Source of the DNA: Planctomycetota bacterium
GTDB lineage: Bacteria > Planctomycetota > Phycisphaerae > Phycisphaerales > UBA1924
DNA: 64,000 bases
Assembly (NCBI GenBank): GCA_039819165.1
Contig: JBCBSM010000001.1
Coordinates: 1,798,001-1,862,000, forward strand
Direction: 5' to 3'
This document shows positions 1 to 8,785 of this stretch, in pieces. Each line of letters begins with the position of its first letter. Within the stretch, counting starts at the first letter, position 1. The notes beneath the pieces are model-generated. The model saw only the letters and a list, made by a program, of their open reading frames with translations, was not told the origin of the DNA and searched no databases. Position numbers and translations under genes: made by a program.

Positions 1-6
1 GCGTCC

Positions 7-1713
7 ATGCTGCCCGCGGCGTTGCTGATCCTGGGCGTGACCGCCGCGCGGATCGCCTACCTCATCTGGCTCTGCCCCTATGCGCTCATCGAGGACGAGG
101 CCCACTACTGGGAGTGGTCCCGCCATCTCGACTGGTCGTACTACAGCAAGGGCCCGGGCGTGGCGTGGACGATCTACGCGTCGACGGCGCTCTTCGGCGT
201 GGCCGAGTGGTCGATCCGCCTGCCCGCCGCGCTCGCGATGGGTCTTGCGGCGTGGTGGATCGCGCGGCTGGCGCAGCGGATGTTCGGCGACGCCCGCGCA
301 GGCTTCTTCGCCGCCGCGCTGGTGCTGCTGGTGCCCATCCTGCAGATGCTCGGCCTGTTGATGACCATCGACGGACCCTACCTGGCGTGCTGGGCGCTGG
401 CGTGCCTGGCCGCCCACGCGGCGCTGCGCAACCGGGCCCGATGGGCGTGGGCCACGCTGGGCGTGGCGGTCGGCGTGGGCTTCCTGTTCAAGTACACCAT
501 CCTGCTGCTGCTGCCGGGACTGGCGCTCACGGTGCTCGCGCTGCGATGGAGATCCGTGAGCGGCCTGCGGCTGGCACCCCGCTGGCCGGCGTGGGCGGCG
601 ATCGGCACCCTCGCCGGCGCAGCCGCAACGACGCCGGTGTGGATCTTCAATGCCCGCGAGGGCTGGCCCACCGTCCGCCACTTGCTGGGTCACGTGAATG
701 CGCCCGGCGGCGATACCACGGCCGCCACCGCGTGGTCGTACGACCCGGGCTGGACGCTCGAGTTCGTCGGCGTGCAGATCGCGCTCGTCGGGCCGGCGCT
801 CTTCCTGATGGCCTACTGCGCGTGGACGCTGTACCGGCGGCCCCGGACGTCCGGCGATCGGGCGGCGGCGGCCTTCGCGGCCGCGGTGGCGCTGCCGGTG
901 CTGGCCTTCTACCTCCTGCTCACGCTCATCACGCGCGTCGAGGGCAACTGGCCCGTGGCGGGCTACGTGTCGCTGCTGGCGCTCGCGGGCGGCGGCGTGC
1001 GGCTGGCCTTCGAGGAACGCCGCGTGCAGCGCGCGGAATGGAAGTCCTTCGGCGACGACGGCAGGCCGCCGCTGCGCGCGCGGATCTGGCCCTGGGCCCG
1101 AAAGCCCAACCTGCACCGCGTCGAGGCCTTCAAGCTCGCCATCGCATTCGGGCTGCTCGCGGGCCTGCTCGGCCCCAGGCTCGACCTGCTCAAGCCGATC
1201 CCCGTGCTGGGCAGCAGCTACACGCTGCCCTGGGACGAGCAGCAGACCGTGCGGCGGCCGATCGTGCCGGTGCAGCGGCTGATGGGCATCCGCGACGTGG
1301 CGGCCCGCGTGGACGGCCTGCGGACCGCCCTGCGCGACCGCACGGCCAAGGAGCCGTTCGTGATCGCCCAGCACTACGGCCGCGCGAGCCTGCTTGCGTT
1401 CTACCTCGAGGGTCGGCCCACGACCTATTGCTCGAGCGCGCTCATGGGCGGCCGCCGCACCCAGTACGACCACATCCCCGAGACCGATCTGCTGGATCCG
1501 GGCACGCATTCGCGCTTGCTCGGGCGGCCGGCGATCGCGCTGGGCGCGACCCACGAGCAATGGATGCACGGCTTCCCGGTCGTCGAGCGGCTGGGCGTCC
1601 TCCAGGGCGAGACCAAGCCCGACCGCGAGAGCTTCCGTGCGCTGCGCTACCGTGGCTTCCCCGAGGCGCGGCGGGCGCTGGAGGAGAGCGACACCGCGGG
1701 AGGCGAGCCCTGA
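7..1713 (+). CDS. Membrane glycosyltransferase, GT39/ArnT-like
   Basis: A polytopic inner-membrane protein of about 568 residues that probably moves a sugar from a polyprenyl-phosphate donor onto a lipid or protein acceptor on the outer face of the membrane. The first extracytoplasmic loop carries IEDEAHYWEWSRHLDWSYY (about residues 28-46), the acidic DE motif of the PMT/ArnT clan. About ten hydrophobic segments follow, then a soluble C-terminal region. The start used is ATG at 7, but the reading frame is open to the window edge, so the true start may lie upstream. The next gene starts within its stop codon, which points to co-transcription with the PAP2 phosphatase. The substrate cannot be read from the sequence. 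Confidence 0.8.
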   Translation: MLPAALLILGVTAARIAYLIWLCPYALIEDEAHYWEWSRHLDWSYYSKGPGVAWTIYASTALFGVAEWSIRLPAALAMGLAAWWIARLAQRMFGDARAGFFAAALVLLVPILQMLGLLMTIDGPYLACWALACLAAHAALRNRARWAWATLGVAVGVGFLFKYTILLLLPGLALTVLALRWRSVSGLRLAPRWPAWAAIGTLAGAAATTPVWIFNAREGWPTVRHLLGHVNAPGGDTTAATAWSYDPGWTLEFVGVQIALVGPALFLMAYCAWTLYRRPRTSGDRAAAAFAAAVALPVLAFYLLLTLITRVEGNWPVAGYVSLLALAGGGVRLAFEERRVQRAEWKSFGDDGRPPLRARIWPWARKPNLHRVEAFKLAIAFGLLAGLLGPRLDLLKPIPVLGSSYTLPWDEQQTVRRPIVPVQRLMGIRDVAARVDGLRTALRDRTAKEPFVIAQHYGRASLLAFYLEGRPTTYCSSALMGGRRTQYDHIPETDLLDPGTHSRLLGRPAIALGATHEQWMHGFPVVERLGVLQGETKPDRESFRALRYRGFPEARRALEESDTAGGEP

Positions 1714-2636
1714 CCTGGCGGTCCCCCTACGAGCGACGCGAACGCACCGTACGAGCCCTGCGCTGGACCGTGGCGGGCGTGCTGGTGTTCACCGTCCTGA
1801 CATTGCTCGACGGCGTGCTCTTCCGCGCCAGCGGCACCGGTCCGTATGAGTTGGGCGACGACCACATGCTCGCGCGCAGCCTGGGCCATCTGCCCGCGTG
1901 GATGCTGCTGGCCGCCGTGCTCACGCTGGTCGAGGTCGCCCGGCTGCGGTGGCTGGCCGCCACGCGGACTCGCTGGCTGGGCTGGCTGCCGCTGGTCGGC
2001 GCCGTCGTGCTCGGCGGGATCGCGTGGAAGGCCGAGGGTGGCATGACGGCGATCGCGGTGCTGGGCGTGGGGCTGTCGCTCGTGACGCTGTGGAATGCGC
2101 CGCGGCCCTCGGGCTGGACGCCCGCCCGCCGGGCGTGGGCCATGTTCGCCTCCGCCGCCATCTCGGGCATCATCGCCGAGGTCTTCAAGAGGATCGTGGG
2201 CCGCGAACGGCCCTTCCTGGATACCGAGGACCGCAGCGACTTCCACCAGACCACGCTGGAGCACGTCGGGGCGTTCTGGGTCCGGCTGGGCGAGGCCCGC
2301 GCCGCCGACGCGCCGACCGACCAGGAGTTGCCCGCCGCCGGCACCTACGTGTGGAAGGAGGGGCCCTTCGTCGGCGGCTGGATGGACGACTACAACCTGG
2401 GCTTCCCGAGCAGCCACACCGCCGTCGCCGCCGGGGCGCTCTTTCTGCTGGTGCGGTTCTTCCCGACGCTCTGGCCCGTCGCGATCCCGCTGGTGCTGCT
2501 GACGGGCTGGCAGCGGATGGACTCGAACGCCCACTTCGCCACCGACGTCTTCGGCGGGCTGGTCATCGGCCTGCTCGTGTCCCGCGTGGTCGCCGGCATG
2601 CTGCCCGACCGACCGGCGTCGGCCACGCCGGACTAG
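1710..2636 (+). CDS. PAP2-family membrane phosphatase
   Basis: An integral membrane phosphatase, likely acting on undecaprenyl diphosphate or another lipid phosphate. All three PAP2 signatures are visible: KRIVGRERP (motif 1), PSSH (motif 2) and RMDSNAHFATD (motif 3), with hydrophobic segments between them. An insert of about 50 residues separates motifs 1 and 2. The start is uncertain. A purine-rich site, GGGAGG at 1698-1703, sits 6 bases before a CTG that overlaps the preceding stop as CTGA, so CTG at 1710 is used here. GTG at 1770 is the next conventional start, but it has no good ribosome site. Pairing with a lipid-linked sugar transferase fits a role in recycling the lipid carrier. Confidence 0.8.
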   Translation: MTWRSPYERRERTVRALRWTVAGVLVFTVLTLLDGVLFRASGTGPYELGDDHMLARSLGHLPAWMLLAAVLTLVEVARLRWLAATRTRWLGWLPLVGAVVLGGIAWKAEGGMTAIAVLGVGLSLVTLWNAPRPSGWTPARRAWAMFASAAISGIIAEVFKRIVGRERPFLDTEDRSDFHQTTLEHVGAFWVRLGEARAADAPTDQELPAAGTYVWKEGPFVGGWMDDYNLGFPSSHTAVAAGALFLLVRFFPTLWPVAIPLVLLTGWQRMDSNAHFATDVFGGLVIGLLVSRVVAGMLPDRPASATPD

Positions 2637-2654
2637 CCTTCGCCCGGAGGTCCC

Positions 2655-3755
2655 GTGCGCCTGCTCGACCGCAGCATCGCTTTGCAGTTCGCGATGAACG
2701 TGTTCGTGCTGCTCATCATCCTGGGCAGCTTCGTGGTCGCCGTCGACGCCTCGCTCAACCTGGACAACTACTCGAAGGCCGCCGGTCGGGACGGCGGGTT
2801 CATCGGCAGGGCGATCGGCACGCTGGGCGTGGTCTGGTCGCTGTGGTGGCCCCGGCTGCTGCAGCTATTCAACGTCACGCTGGGCTTCGTGCTCGTGGCG
2901 GCGCTGGGCTTCACGTGCGCACAGCTGGTCGTGCGGCGGGAGTTCGTCGCGATGCTCTCCAGCGGCATCAGCCTGCGGCGGGCGATGGCGCCCGTGGCCG
3001 CGGTGTCGGCGGGGTTCTTCGCGGTCGCCATCGCCAACCAGGAGTTCGTGATCCCCAGGATCGCACCCGCCCTCGTCGCCGACGGGCTCAGCGGCGTGGG
3101 GTCCTCGGGCGGCCTGGGTGTGACGCAGGTGCCGACCACGCCCGATGCGCGGGGGCGGCTGTACTACGCGCGGGAGTTCGACCCCGACGAGGGCGTGCTC
3201 CGCAACCTGCAGGTCTGGGAGCGGGACGAGCGGGGCGTGCCCGTCGCGATGATCGCCGCCCGCGAGGCGGCCTGGGACGGCACGGCCTGGGTGCTCACCG
3301 ACGGCCGGATGCAGCCGGTGGGCCGGCCCGGCGCGGCGACGCCCATCGAGCGGCTGGAGACCGAGCTCGACCCCGCGGCGATGGCGGTCCGGCGATTCTC
3401 GGGCCTGGGCCAGAACCTGGGCTTCTTCGAGTTGGGCGAGATGCTCGACCAGGAGGGGGCGCTCACGCCCGACCTGCGACGCAGGCTGCAGAGGGACCGC
3501 TGGGGCCGGGTGGGCTCGTGGCTGGCGACGGCGCTGTCCCTCGTGCTGGCGGTGCCCTTCCTGGTGACCCGAGAGCCGAGGAACATGGCCATCCAGGCGG
3601 CCAAGTGCGCGCCGCTGGTGCTAGCGGCGCTGGTGCTCTCGGTGCTGGGGGTGTACGCGCCAGTCGCCGGGGTGCCCGCGTGGCTGAGCGTCTTCCTGCC
3701 GGCGCTGGTGCTGGCCCCCGCCGCGGCGGCCGCCGCCAGCAGCATCCAGACCTGA
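2655..3755 (+). CDS. LptF/LptG (YjgP/YjgQ) family permease
   Basis: A 366-residue membrane protein of the LptF/LptG family, whose members form the inner-membrane part of the lipopolysaccharide-export ABC transporter. Three hydrophobic segments near the N-terminus (about residues 10-110), a periplasmic beta-rich middle (about 150-270) and three C-terminal segments match the family plan. The stretch REFVAMLSSGISLRRA is typical of the cytoplasmic loop that meets the ATPase. The GTG start at 2655 has GGAGG at 2645-2649. Only one member of the usual LptF/LptG pair is here; the partner and LptB are not in the window. It lies 18 bases after the PAP2 gene, so cell-envelope genes are grouped here. Confidence 0.78.
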   Translation: MRLLDRSIALQFAMNVFVLLIILGSFVVAVDASLNLDNYSKAAGRDGGFIGRAIGTLGVVWSLWWPRLLQLFNVTLGFVLVAALGFTCAQLVVRREFVAMLSSGISLRRAMAPVAAVSAGFFAVAIANQEFVIPRIAPALVADGLSGVGSSGGLGVTQVPTTPDARGRLYYAREFDPDEGVLRNLQVWERDERGVPVAMIAAREAAWDGTAWVLTDGRMQPVGRPGAATPIERLETELDPAAMAVRRFSGLGQNLGFFELGEMLDQEGALTPDLRRRLQRDRWGRVGSWLATALSLVLAVPFLVTREPRNMAIQAAKCAPLVLAALVLSVLGVYAPVAGVPAWLSVFLPALVLAPAAAAAASSIQT

Positions 3756-3844
3756 CCCGAACGACGCGGCGGCACCCATCCCGCGGCCGCTCCGGGCGGA
3801 TATCCTGCCGCACCGGCCGATAGCGCCGAGTCGATTGTCCGCCC

Positions 3845-4669
3845 ATGCCCACTCGTCCAGTGCCCCAACCAATCCGCGTCGCGCATCGATGCCGGGTCCC
3901 TCGGCGGGGTCGTGCGTTCTCGCTGGTCGAGGTGCTGGTCAGCATGGCGGTCGTCGCGATCCTGCTGGGCCTGCTGCTGCCGACGCTGCGGTACGTGCGG
4001 TACTCGGCCAACAGCGCGATCTGCGGGACGAACCTCCGCCAGATCGGCATCGGCTGGCGGCAGTACGTCGACGAGCACCGGAGGCTGCCGTACCGCGGCG
4101 CGGACGCCGACTGGCGGTACGGCGGCGCGGCCTTCGTCGGCTCGGAGCGCCGCGCGGTGCTGGCGAGCGATCGGCCGGTCAATGCGTACATCGTCGCCGA
4201 TGCGGCGACCGACAACGACCGCATCGCGCAGCTGTTCCGCTCGCCGCTGGATCGCGGCTTTGCCTGGACCGATGCCGCGGGTCCGCGGGCGGGCCAGCCG
4301 GTGTATCCCGAGGCCACGGCGTTCGAGCGCTTCGGCACGAGCTACCGGGCCAATCCGCTGCTGCTGGACGCGTGCCGTCTTGATCCGGCGAGGCCGCCCG
4401 AGCCGCTGGGCGAGCACGAGATCGTGACGTCGCCCTCGCGGATGCTGCTCGTCGCCGTGCCGCAGTGGCAGATCGCCGTCGACGGCGAGCCGCGGATCGA
4501 CGCGTCGTGGCACCCCGAGCCGGATGTCGGCAACATGCTGCTGCTCGACGGCTCGGTACGGGTCAGCAACTTCCGCATCGAGAAGGGCCGTGGCTTCGAC
4601 TATGTGCCGGCGCCGATCGACGGCCCACGGCCGATCGTGGGCACGCCCGCACTGCCGCCGGCGTTCTGA
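3845..4669 (+). CDS. Prepilin-like protein with type IV pilin N-terminus
   Basis: A 274-residue protein whose N-terminus carries a class III signal: a basic leader, then RAFSLVEVLVSMAVVAILLG (about residues 19-38), with Glu at mature position 5 and Ala rather than Gly before the cleavage point. The rest is soluble and ends in a region with DGSVRVSN, reminiscent of the planctomycete pseudopilins that close with a DG motif (DUF1559 style). It is probably processed by a prepilin peptidase and held in the inner membrane. ATG at 3845 gives a 20-residue leader. It stands alone, 89 bases after the permease gene and convergent with gatB. The cargo or machine it serves is unknown. Confidence 0.7.
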   Translation: MPTRPVPQPIRVAHRCRVPRRGRAFSLVEVLVSMAVVAILLGLLLPTLRYVRYSANSAICGTNLRQIGIGWRQYVDEHRRLPYRGADADWRYGGAAFVGSERRAVLASDRPVNAYIVADAATDNDRIAQLFRSPLDRGFAWTDAAGPRAGQPVYPEATAFERFGTSYRANPLLLDACRLDPARPPEPLGEHEIVTSPSRMLLVAVPQWQIAVDGEPRIDASWHPEPDVGNMLLLDGSVRVSNFRIEKGRGFDYVPAPIDGPRPIVGTPALPPAF

Positions 4670-4692
4670 ATCGGCGACGGGCCCGGATCTCA

Positions 4693-6300
4693 CTAACCGC
4701 CCGCCAGGATCTCGAGCAGCCGGGCGCGGATGGCCTTGGGGTCTCCCGAGCCGCCCGCCGACTTCATCGCCTGGCCGATCAGCCGGCCGATTGCCTGCGG
4801 CTTGCCGCCGCGGACCTCGTCGGCGGCCTGCGGATGCGCATCGATCGCGGCGCGGCACCAGGCATCGATCGCGGCGTCATCGCGCACCAGCAGGATGCCC
4901 AGCTCGCGGGCGAGCCCCTCGGCGTCGAGCCCCGCGTCATCCCTTTCGACGAGCTCCGCGAACAGGTCGGCCGCGCCCTGGTTGCTGAGCGCGCCATCTA
5001 GCCGCAGGCGGACGACGCCGGCCAGCTGGGCGGCCGTGATGGCCAGGCGTCCGAGCGCGACCCCCCGCTCCCGGGAGAGCCGAGCGGCGGTCTGCGTGAT
5101 GGCGTTGGCGAGGCCGCCCGCCGCGGCCGCACGATCGACGCCCGCGTCTGCGAGCGCATCGAGCGCACCATCGAAGAGCGCGCCCACGTCCGAGTCCGAC
5201 AGCACGAGCGCCGCATCGGCCACGCCGACGTCGAGCTCTCCGTGCAGCGCGTGGAGACGCGCCAGCCATGGCGTGCCCACGCGAGACCTTGCCGCCGCCA
5301 GCATCGTCTCGGTCACGCGCACGGGCGGCAGGTCCGGATCCGGGAAGTACCGATAGTCCTGGGCGTCTTCCTTCTCGCGCTGCGGCACGGTGCGGAGGGT
5401 GGCGTCGTCCCAGCCGAAGGTCCGCTTGGCGCCGGGGCCCATCTCGCGGCCATCCTCCCTCCAACGCTCGGGCTGGGCGCGGATCTCGTGCTCGATGGCG
5501 CCCCGCACCGCGCGGTACGAGTTGAGGTTCTTGACCTCGACGATGGGCGTGCGGACCACCGAGCCGTCCTCCAACGCCAGCTCGCAGTTGATGTTGGGCT
5601 CGAAGCGCATCTGGCCCGCTTGCAGCACGCACGCACTGGCACCCATCAGGCGGATCGTGCTCCGCAGCAGCCGGCAGAACGCGACGGCCTGCTCGGCGGT
5701 CTCGAAGTCGGGCTCGGTCACGATCTCGAGCAGCGGCGTGCCCGCGCGATCCAGGTCGACGATCGAGTGGTCGATCGCGCCGCCACCCGGCGCCTCGTGC
5801 AGCAGCTTGCCGGCGTCCTCCTCCAGATGGGCCCGCGTGATTCGGACGCGGTGCGCCGGCCCGTCGAGCACGGGCTCGCCCCGGTCGTTGAAGGCCGGCA
5901 CGTCGACGGCGCCGCCCGCGCACAGCGGCTCGTCGTACTGGCTGATCTGGTAGGCCTTGGGCAGGTCGGGATAGAAGTAGCTCTTGCGATCGAAGCGGGT
6001 GATCCGCGCTATCGAGCAGCCGAGCGCGAGCCCGACGGCGATCGAGAGCTCGATGGCCCGTGCGTTGGCGACGGGCAGCGCGCCGGGGAGTGCCAGCACC
6101 ATCGGATCGATGCGGGCGTTGGGCTCGTCGGAGGCGTCGATCGCGCCCAGCGGATCGGCCGCCGGGTTGCGCGCCCGGGTGAACATCTTGCTCGCCGTCC
6201 CGAGCTCGACATGCACCTCCATGCCGATGATCGGACGCACGCCGCGGATGGCCGGGCGGTGCTGTTCCTGGTCCTCGATGGCGTGCGCGTCGGCGGTCAC
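4693..6300 (-). CDS. gatB: Asp-tRNA(Asn)/Glu-tRNA(Gln) amidotransferase subunit B
   Basis: The tRNA-binding kinase subunit of the GatCAB amidotransferase, which converts misacylated Glu-tRNA(Gln) or Asp-tRNA(Asn) to the correct amide form. The 535-residue length is usual. Family blocks are visible in order: GMEVHVELGT near residue 27, LPGALPVANARAIELSIAVG, SYFYPDLPKAYQISQYDEP, RAHLEEDAGKLLHE and VEVKNLNSYRAV. A C-terminal YqeY-like helical tail follows. The start is GTG at 6300, overlapping the upstream stop as GTGA, which shows translational coupling. gatA and gatC are not in the window. It is the last gene of a five-gene minus-strand operon. Confidence 0.96.
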   Translation of the reverse strand: MTADAHAIEDQEQHRPAIRGVRPIIGMEVHVELGTASKMFTRARNPAADPLGAIDASDEPNARIDPMVLALPGALPVANARAIELSIAVGLALGCSIARITRFDRKSYFYPDLPKAYQISQYDEPLCAGGAVDVPAFNDRGEPVLDGPAHRVRITRAHLEEDAGKLLHEAPGGGAIDHSIVDLDRAGTPLLEIVTEPDFETAEQAVAFCRLLRSTIRLMGASACVLQAGQMRFEPNINCELALEDGSVVRTPIVEVKNLNSYRAVRGAIEHEIRAQPERWREDGREMGPGAKRTFGWDDATLRTVPQREKEDAQDYRYFPDPDLPPVRVTETMLAAARSRVGTPWLARLHALHGELDVGVADAALVLSDSDVGALFDGALDALADAGVDRAAAAGGLANAITQTAARLSRERGVALGRLAITAAQLAGVVRLRLDGALSNQGAADLFAELVERDDAGLDAEGLARELGILLVRDDAAIDAWCRAAIDAHPQAADEVRGGKPQAIGRLIGQAMKSAGGSGDPKAIRARLLEILAGG

Positions 6301-7898
6301 CGCGGGATGGTACTCGCCCGGCCGCGGGCCGCGGCGATGGCAGCGCGGGTCGCACGCCGCACGTCCCGGCCGATCCAGGGTCGCGCGATGCCGAAGCGTT
6401 CGGCCAGGTGTCGCAGGGTCGCGGGCGGCTCGCCGAAGCCGAAGCGGGCCTCGAGCAGCGCCCGCTCGGAGGCCTCGAGGGCGACCAGGCCGACACGCAC
6501 GCGGGCGTCGGGCTCCAGGAAGGCCTGCCACGGCGAGACGTTGCGGGTCCAATCGGGGATGCGGACGCCCGCGAACGTCCGCCGCGCGCCGCCGCCGCGC
6601 GCCGATGCGGGGCGCTCCTGCGCGACGGCCCGGTCGACGGCAAGCAGCACCGCGGCGCTCAGTCGGCCGCCGTGCGTCGGATCGAATCGGGCCGCCTCGG
6701 CGCCCGCCGCCGCCAGCCCGGCGTGGAGCAGCGCCGCCGCGTCGCGCGCCGGCAGCGATTCGATGGGAGCATCGAGCCGGCCCTCTAGCCCACGCAGCAC
6801 GACGGGCAGCACGCCGCGCAGCGCCTCGGCCCGGTAGCGGCTTGCCCCGAGCAACTCGGCCTCGGCCTCGTCGAGCACCTCGCCCCGGATCCTCGCCGCC
6901 GAAAGCCCCGCGATGCGATCCGCGGCCGACGCCACGAGCAGCGCGGCGTGGGCCGTCGCCTCACGCTCGATCGCGGCGTCGGCCGCGCCGGCCGAGCGCA
7001 TCTCCGCGACCAAGTCCGCCAGCAGCCGCGGACCGGGCGCACCCACCGGAATCCGCGGCCGCGGCGCGGCCGGCACCCGCGCAGCGGATAGGTCCAGTTG
7101 CTGGAGCCGCCGCAGCCGGCCGGCGTCGATCATGCGGCGCACGGCGATGGACGGACGGCCCAGGCGATCCGCGATGGCGGCGGGCTCGGCGACGCGGTCG
7201 TGGCACCGCAGCACGAAACGCCGCTCGCGGTCGCTCCACGCGTTCGTGCCAACGCCGGCGTCGGGTGATTGCTCTAGCAGCGCACGGCGGACGCCCTCGT
7301 GGCTGCGGCCCAGCTCGGCCGCGATCGTCCGCGCGGCACGGCTCGCGCCCGTGCGGCGTTCGTCCGCGAGTTCGGCGGCGCGTCGTCGGATGTGGACGCG
7401 CTCGTCGTCGCTCATGCGGCGGAAGCGGCCGCCCCGCGCCAGCCGGTCGGCGTGCATCGACTCGAACGCCACCACGACCGGGGCCGCGAAGACCAGCCGC
7501 CAGCCCCGCGGGTGCCGGACGGCCCGCGGCACCAACCCGAGATCGCGGTACCGCAGCACGCTTCGGGCCGACATGCCCCACCGCCGGGCGAGCGACTGCA
7601 CATCGGCGGCGCCCTCGCCGGCGTCCTCGGCGGCCAGCCCCGCCTGCCGGCACAGGTGCTCGACGACCGGGGCAACGTCGGCCCGCAGCGCCTCGCCGGG
7701 CGTCTTGCCGTCCGCGCCGCCATCGTGGCCCGTAGCCGTCCGCAGCATCCAGCTCGCTTCGTGCAGCATCTCGGGATCGACGCCGAGCGCGGCGATCTCC
7801 AGCCGCTCGATGGCGCGGAGCAGGATCTTCCGGGGCGCGACGCGCAGCTCGCGGAGCACGAGGCGGCCGGCCTCCGTACGCGGCTCGCGGGGCGGCAT
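6297..7898 (-). CDS. Multi-HTH protein with sigma-70 region 4-like C-terminus
   Basis: A 533-residue Arg/Ala-rich cytoplasmic protein without a recognised catalytic motif. Helix-turn-helix-like stretches are visible at about residues 98-125 (QSLARRWGMSARSVLRYRD), 185-207, 222-258 and 478-528. The last one reads LEASERALLEARFGFGEPP and then LRHLAERFGI, which resembles sigma region 4.2. Region 2 (core-binding) is not evident, so it may be a divergent planctomycete sigma factor, an anti-sigma partner or a DNA-binding regulator. It lies between mqnA (3 bases) and gatB (4-base overlap), so it is co-expressed with housekeeping genes. Confidence is high for a real gene and modest for its role. Confidence 0.6.
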   Translation of the reverse strand: MPPREPRTEAGRLVLRELRVAPRKILLRAIERLEIAALGVDPEMLHEASWMLRTATGHDGGADGKTPGEALRADVAPVVEHLCRQAGLAAEDAGEGAADVQSLARRWGMSARSVLRYRDLGLVPRAVRHPRGWRLVFAAPVVVAFESMHADRLARGGRFRRMSDDERVHIRRRAAELADERRTGASRAARTIAAELGRSHEGVRRALLEQSPDAGVGTNAWSDRERRFVLRCHDRVAEPAAIADRLGRPSIAVRRMIDAGRLRRLQQLDLSAARVPAAPRPRIPVGAPGPRLLADLVAEMRSAGAADAAIEREATAHAALLVASAADRIAGLSAARIRGEVLDEAEAELLGASRYRAEALRGVLPVVLRGLEGRLDAPIESLPARDAAALLHAGLAAAGAEAARFDPTHGGRLSAAVLLAVDRAVAQERPASARGGGARRTFAGVRIPDWTRNVSPWQAFLEPDARVRVGLVALEASERALLEARFGFGEPPATLRHLAERFGIARPWIGRDVRRATRAAIAAARGRASTIPR

Positions 7899-7901
7899 CG
7901 A

Positions 7902-8777
7902 TCAGGCCCCGGCCGGAGCCCGCGGCGCGGGCAGCGCCGCCCAGGAGGCCCGGACCGAATCGAGCAGGCGCCGGCGGTGCCCCAGCTCAAAGAACCGCTC
8001 GACGGCCCGCCGCGCGTCGCCATCGACCTCGTAGCGCAGCAGCTCTCCCACGTACTCCTTCGCGAGGTCGAGCGGCCAGCGGGCTCGGGGCGCCCACTGC
8101 GCGATCAGCCAGTCCAGCCGCGTCGCGTTGTGCCGTCGCTGGCGATCGAGCAGGTCGGCCACGAGGCGTATCCGCGCGGCCGACTCGGGTTCGTCCAGGT
8201 CGTCGGTGCGGCACATCCAGGTGGCGTAGACGAAGGGCAGCCCGGTCCACTCCCGCCAGGCTGCGCCCAGGTCGAGCTGGTGGGGATAACGGATCGCCGG
8301 CGGGCTATGGGTCACGACCTTGTCGCCGATGACCAGCAGCGACGCGGGCCAGCCTTCGTCCTCCGCGGACGCGCCGCCGGCGGCGACGCGCTCGCGGACG
8401 TCGAAGGGCACGACCGACGGCTCGGCGCCGTACAGCTCGGCCAGAAGCAGCCGCGCGAGCACCACCGAGGTGTGGCTGTCGGCATCGACGTGCAGCTCGG
8501 CGATCTCCGAGGGCGGCGCCGCGCTGAACAGCCGGACCGTGAGCGTGCGGCCGTGGCATCCGATCATGCCGCAGTCCAGCAGGCTCAACGCGGGGGATTC
8601 GCCGCTCGTCGCATCGACCACCGAGGCAAGGCCCACGTCGGCCTCGTCCCGCCGGAGCATGCCGGCGATGTCTGCGGGCACGGCGGGGATGAGCGTCAGG
8701 CCCTCGAGGGTGTCGAGTCCCTCCACCAGCGGGGCGGTGTTGAGGTACTGCACGCAAGCGACGCGGATGGGCTGCAT
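7902..8777 (-). CDS. mqnA: Chorismate dehydratase of the futalosine menaquinone pathway
   Basis: A 291-residue protein with the periplasmic-binding-protein-like fold of MqnA/MqnD enzymes. MqnA removes water from chorismate to give 3-[(1-carboxyvinyl)oxy]benzoate, the first step of futalosine-route menaquinone synthesis. The N-terminus RVACVQYLNTAPLVEGL matches the family start, and DEADVGLASVV and SLLVIGDKVVTH are further typical blocks. It is cytoplasmic, with no signal peptide. The ATG at 8777 is 8 bases after the upstream gene. Other mqn genes are not in the window. MqnD is the nearest alternative, but the N-terminal YLNT block favours MqnA. Confidence 0.85.
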   Translation of the reverse strand: MQPIRVACVQYLNTAPLVEGLDTLEGLTLIPAVPADIAGMLRRDEADVGLASVVDATSGESPALSLLDCGMIGCHGRTLTVRLFSAAPPSEIAELHVDADSHTSVVLARLLLAELYGAEPSVVPFDVRERVAAGGASAEDEGWPASLLVIGDKVVTHSPPAIRYPHQLDLGAAWREWTGLPFVYATWMCRTDDLDEPESAARIRLVADLLDRQRRHNATRLDWLIAQWAPRARWPLDLAKEYVGELLRYEVDGDARRAVERFFELGHRRRLLDSVRASWAALPAPRAPAGA

Positions 8778-8785
8778 GGGCGATC

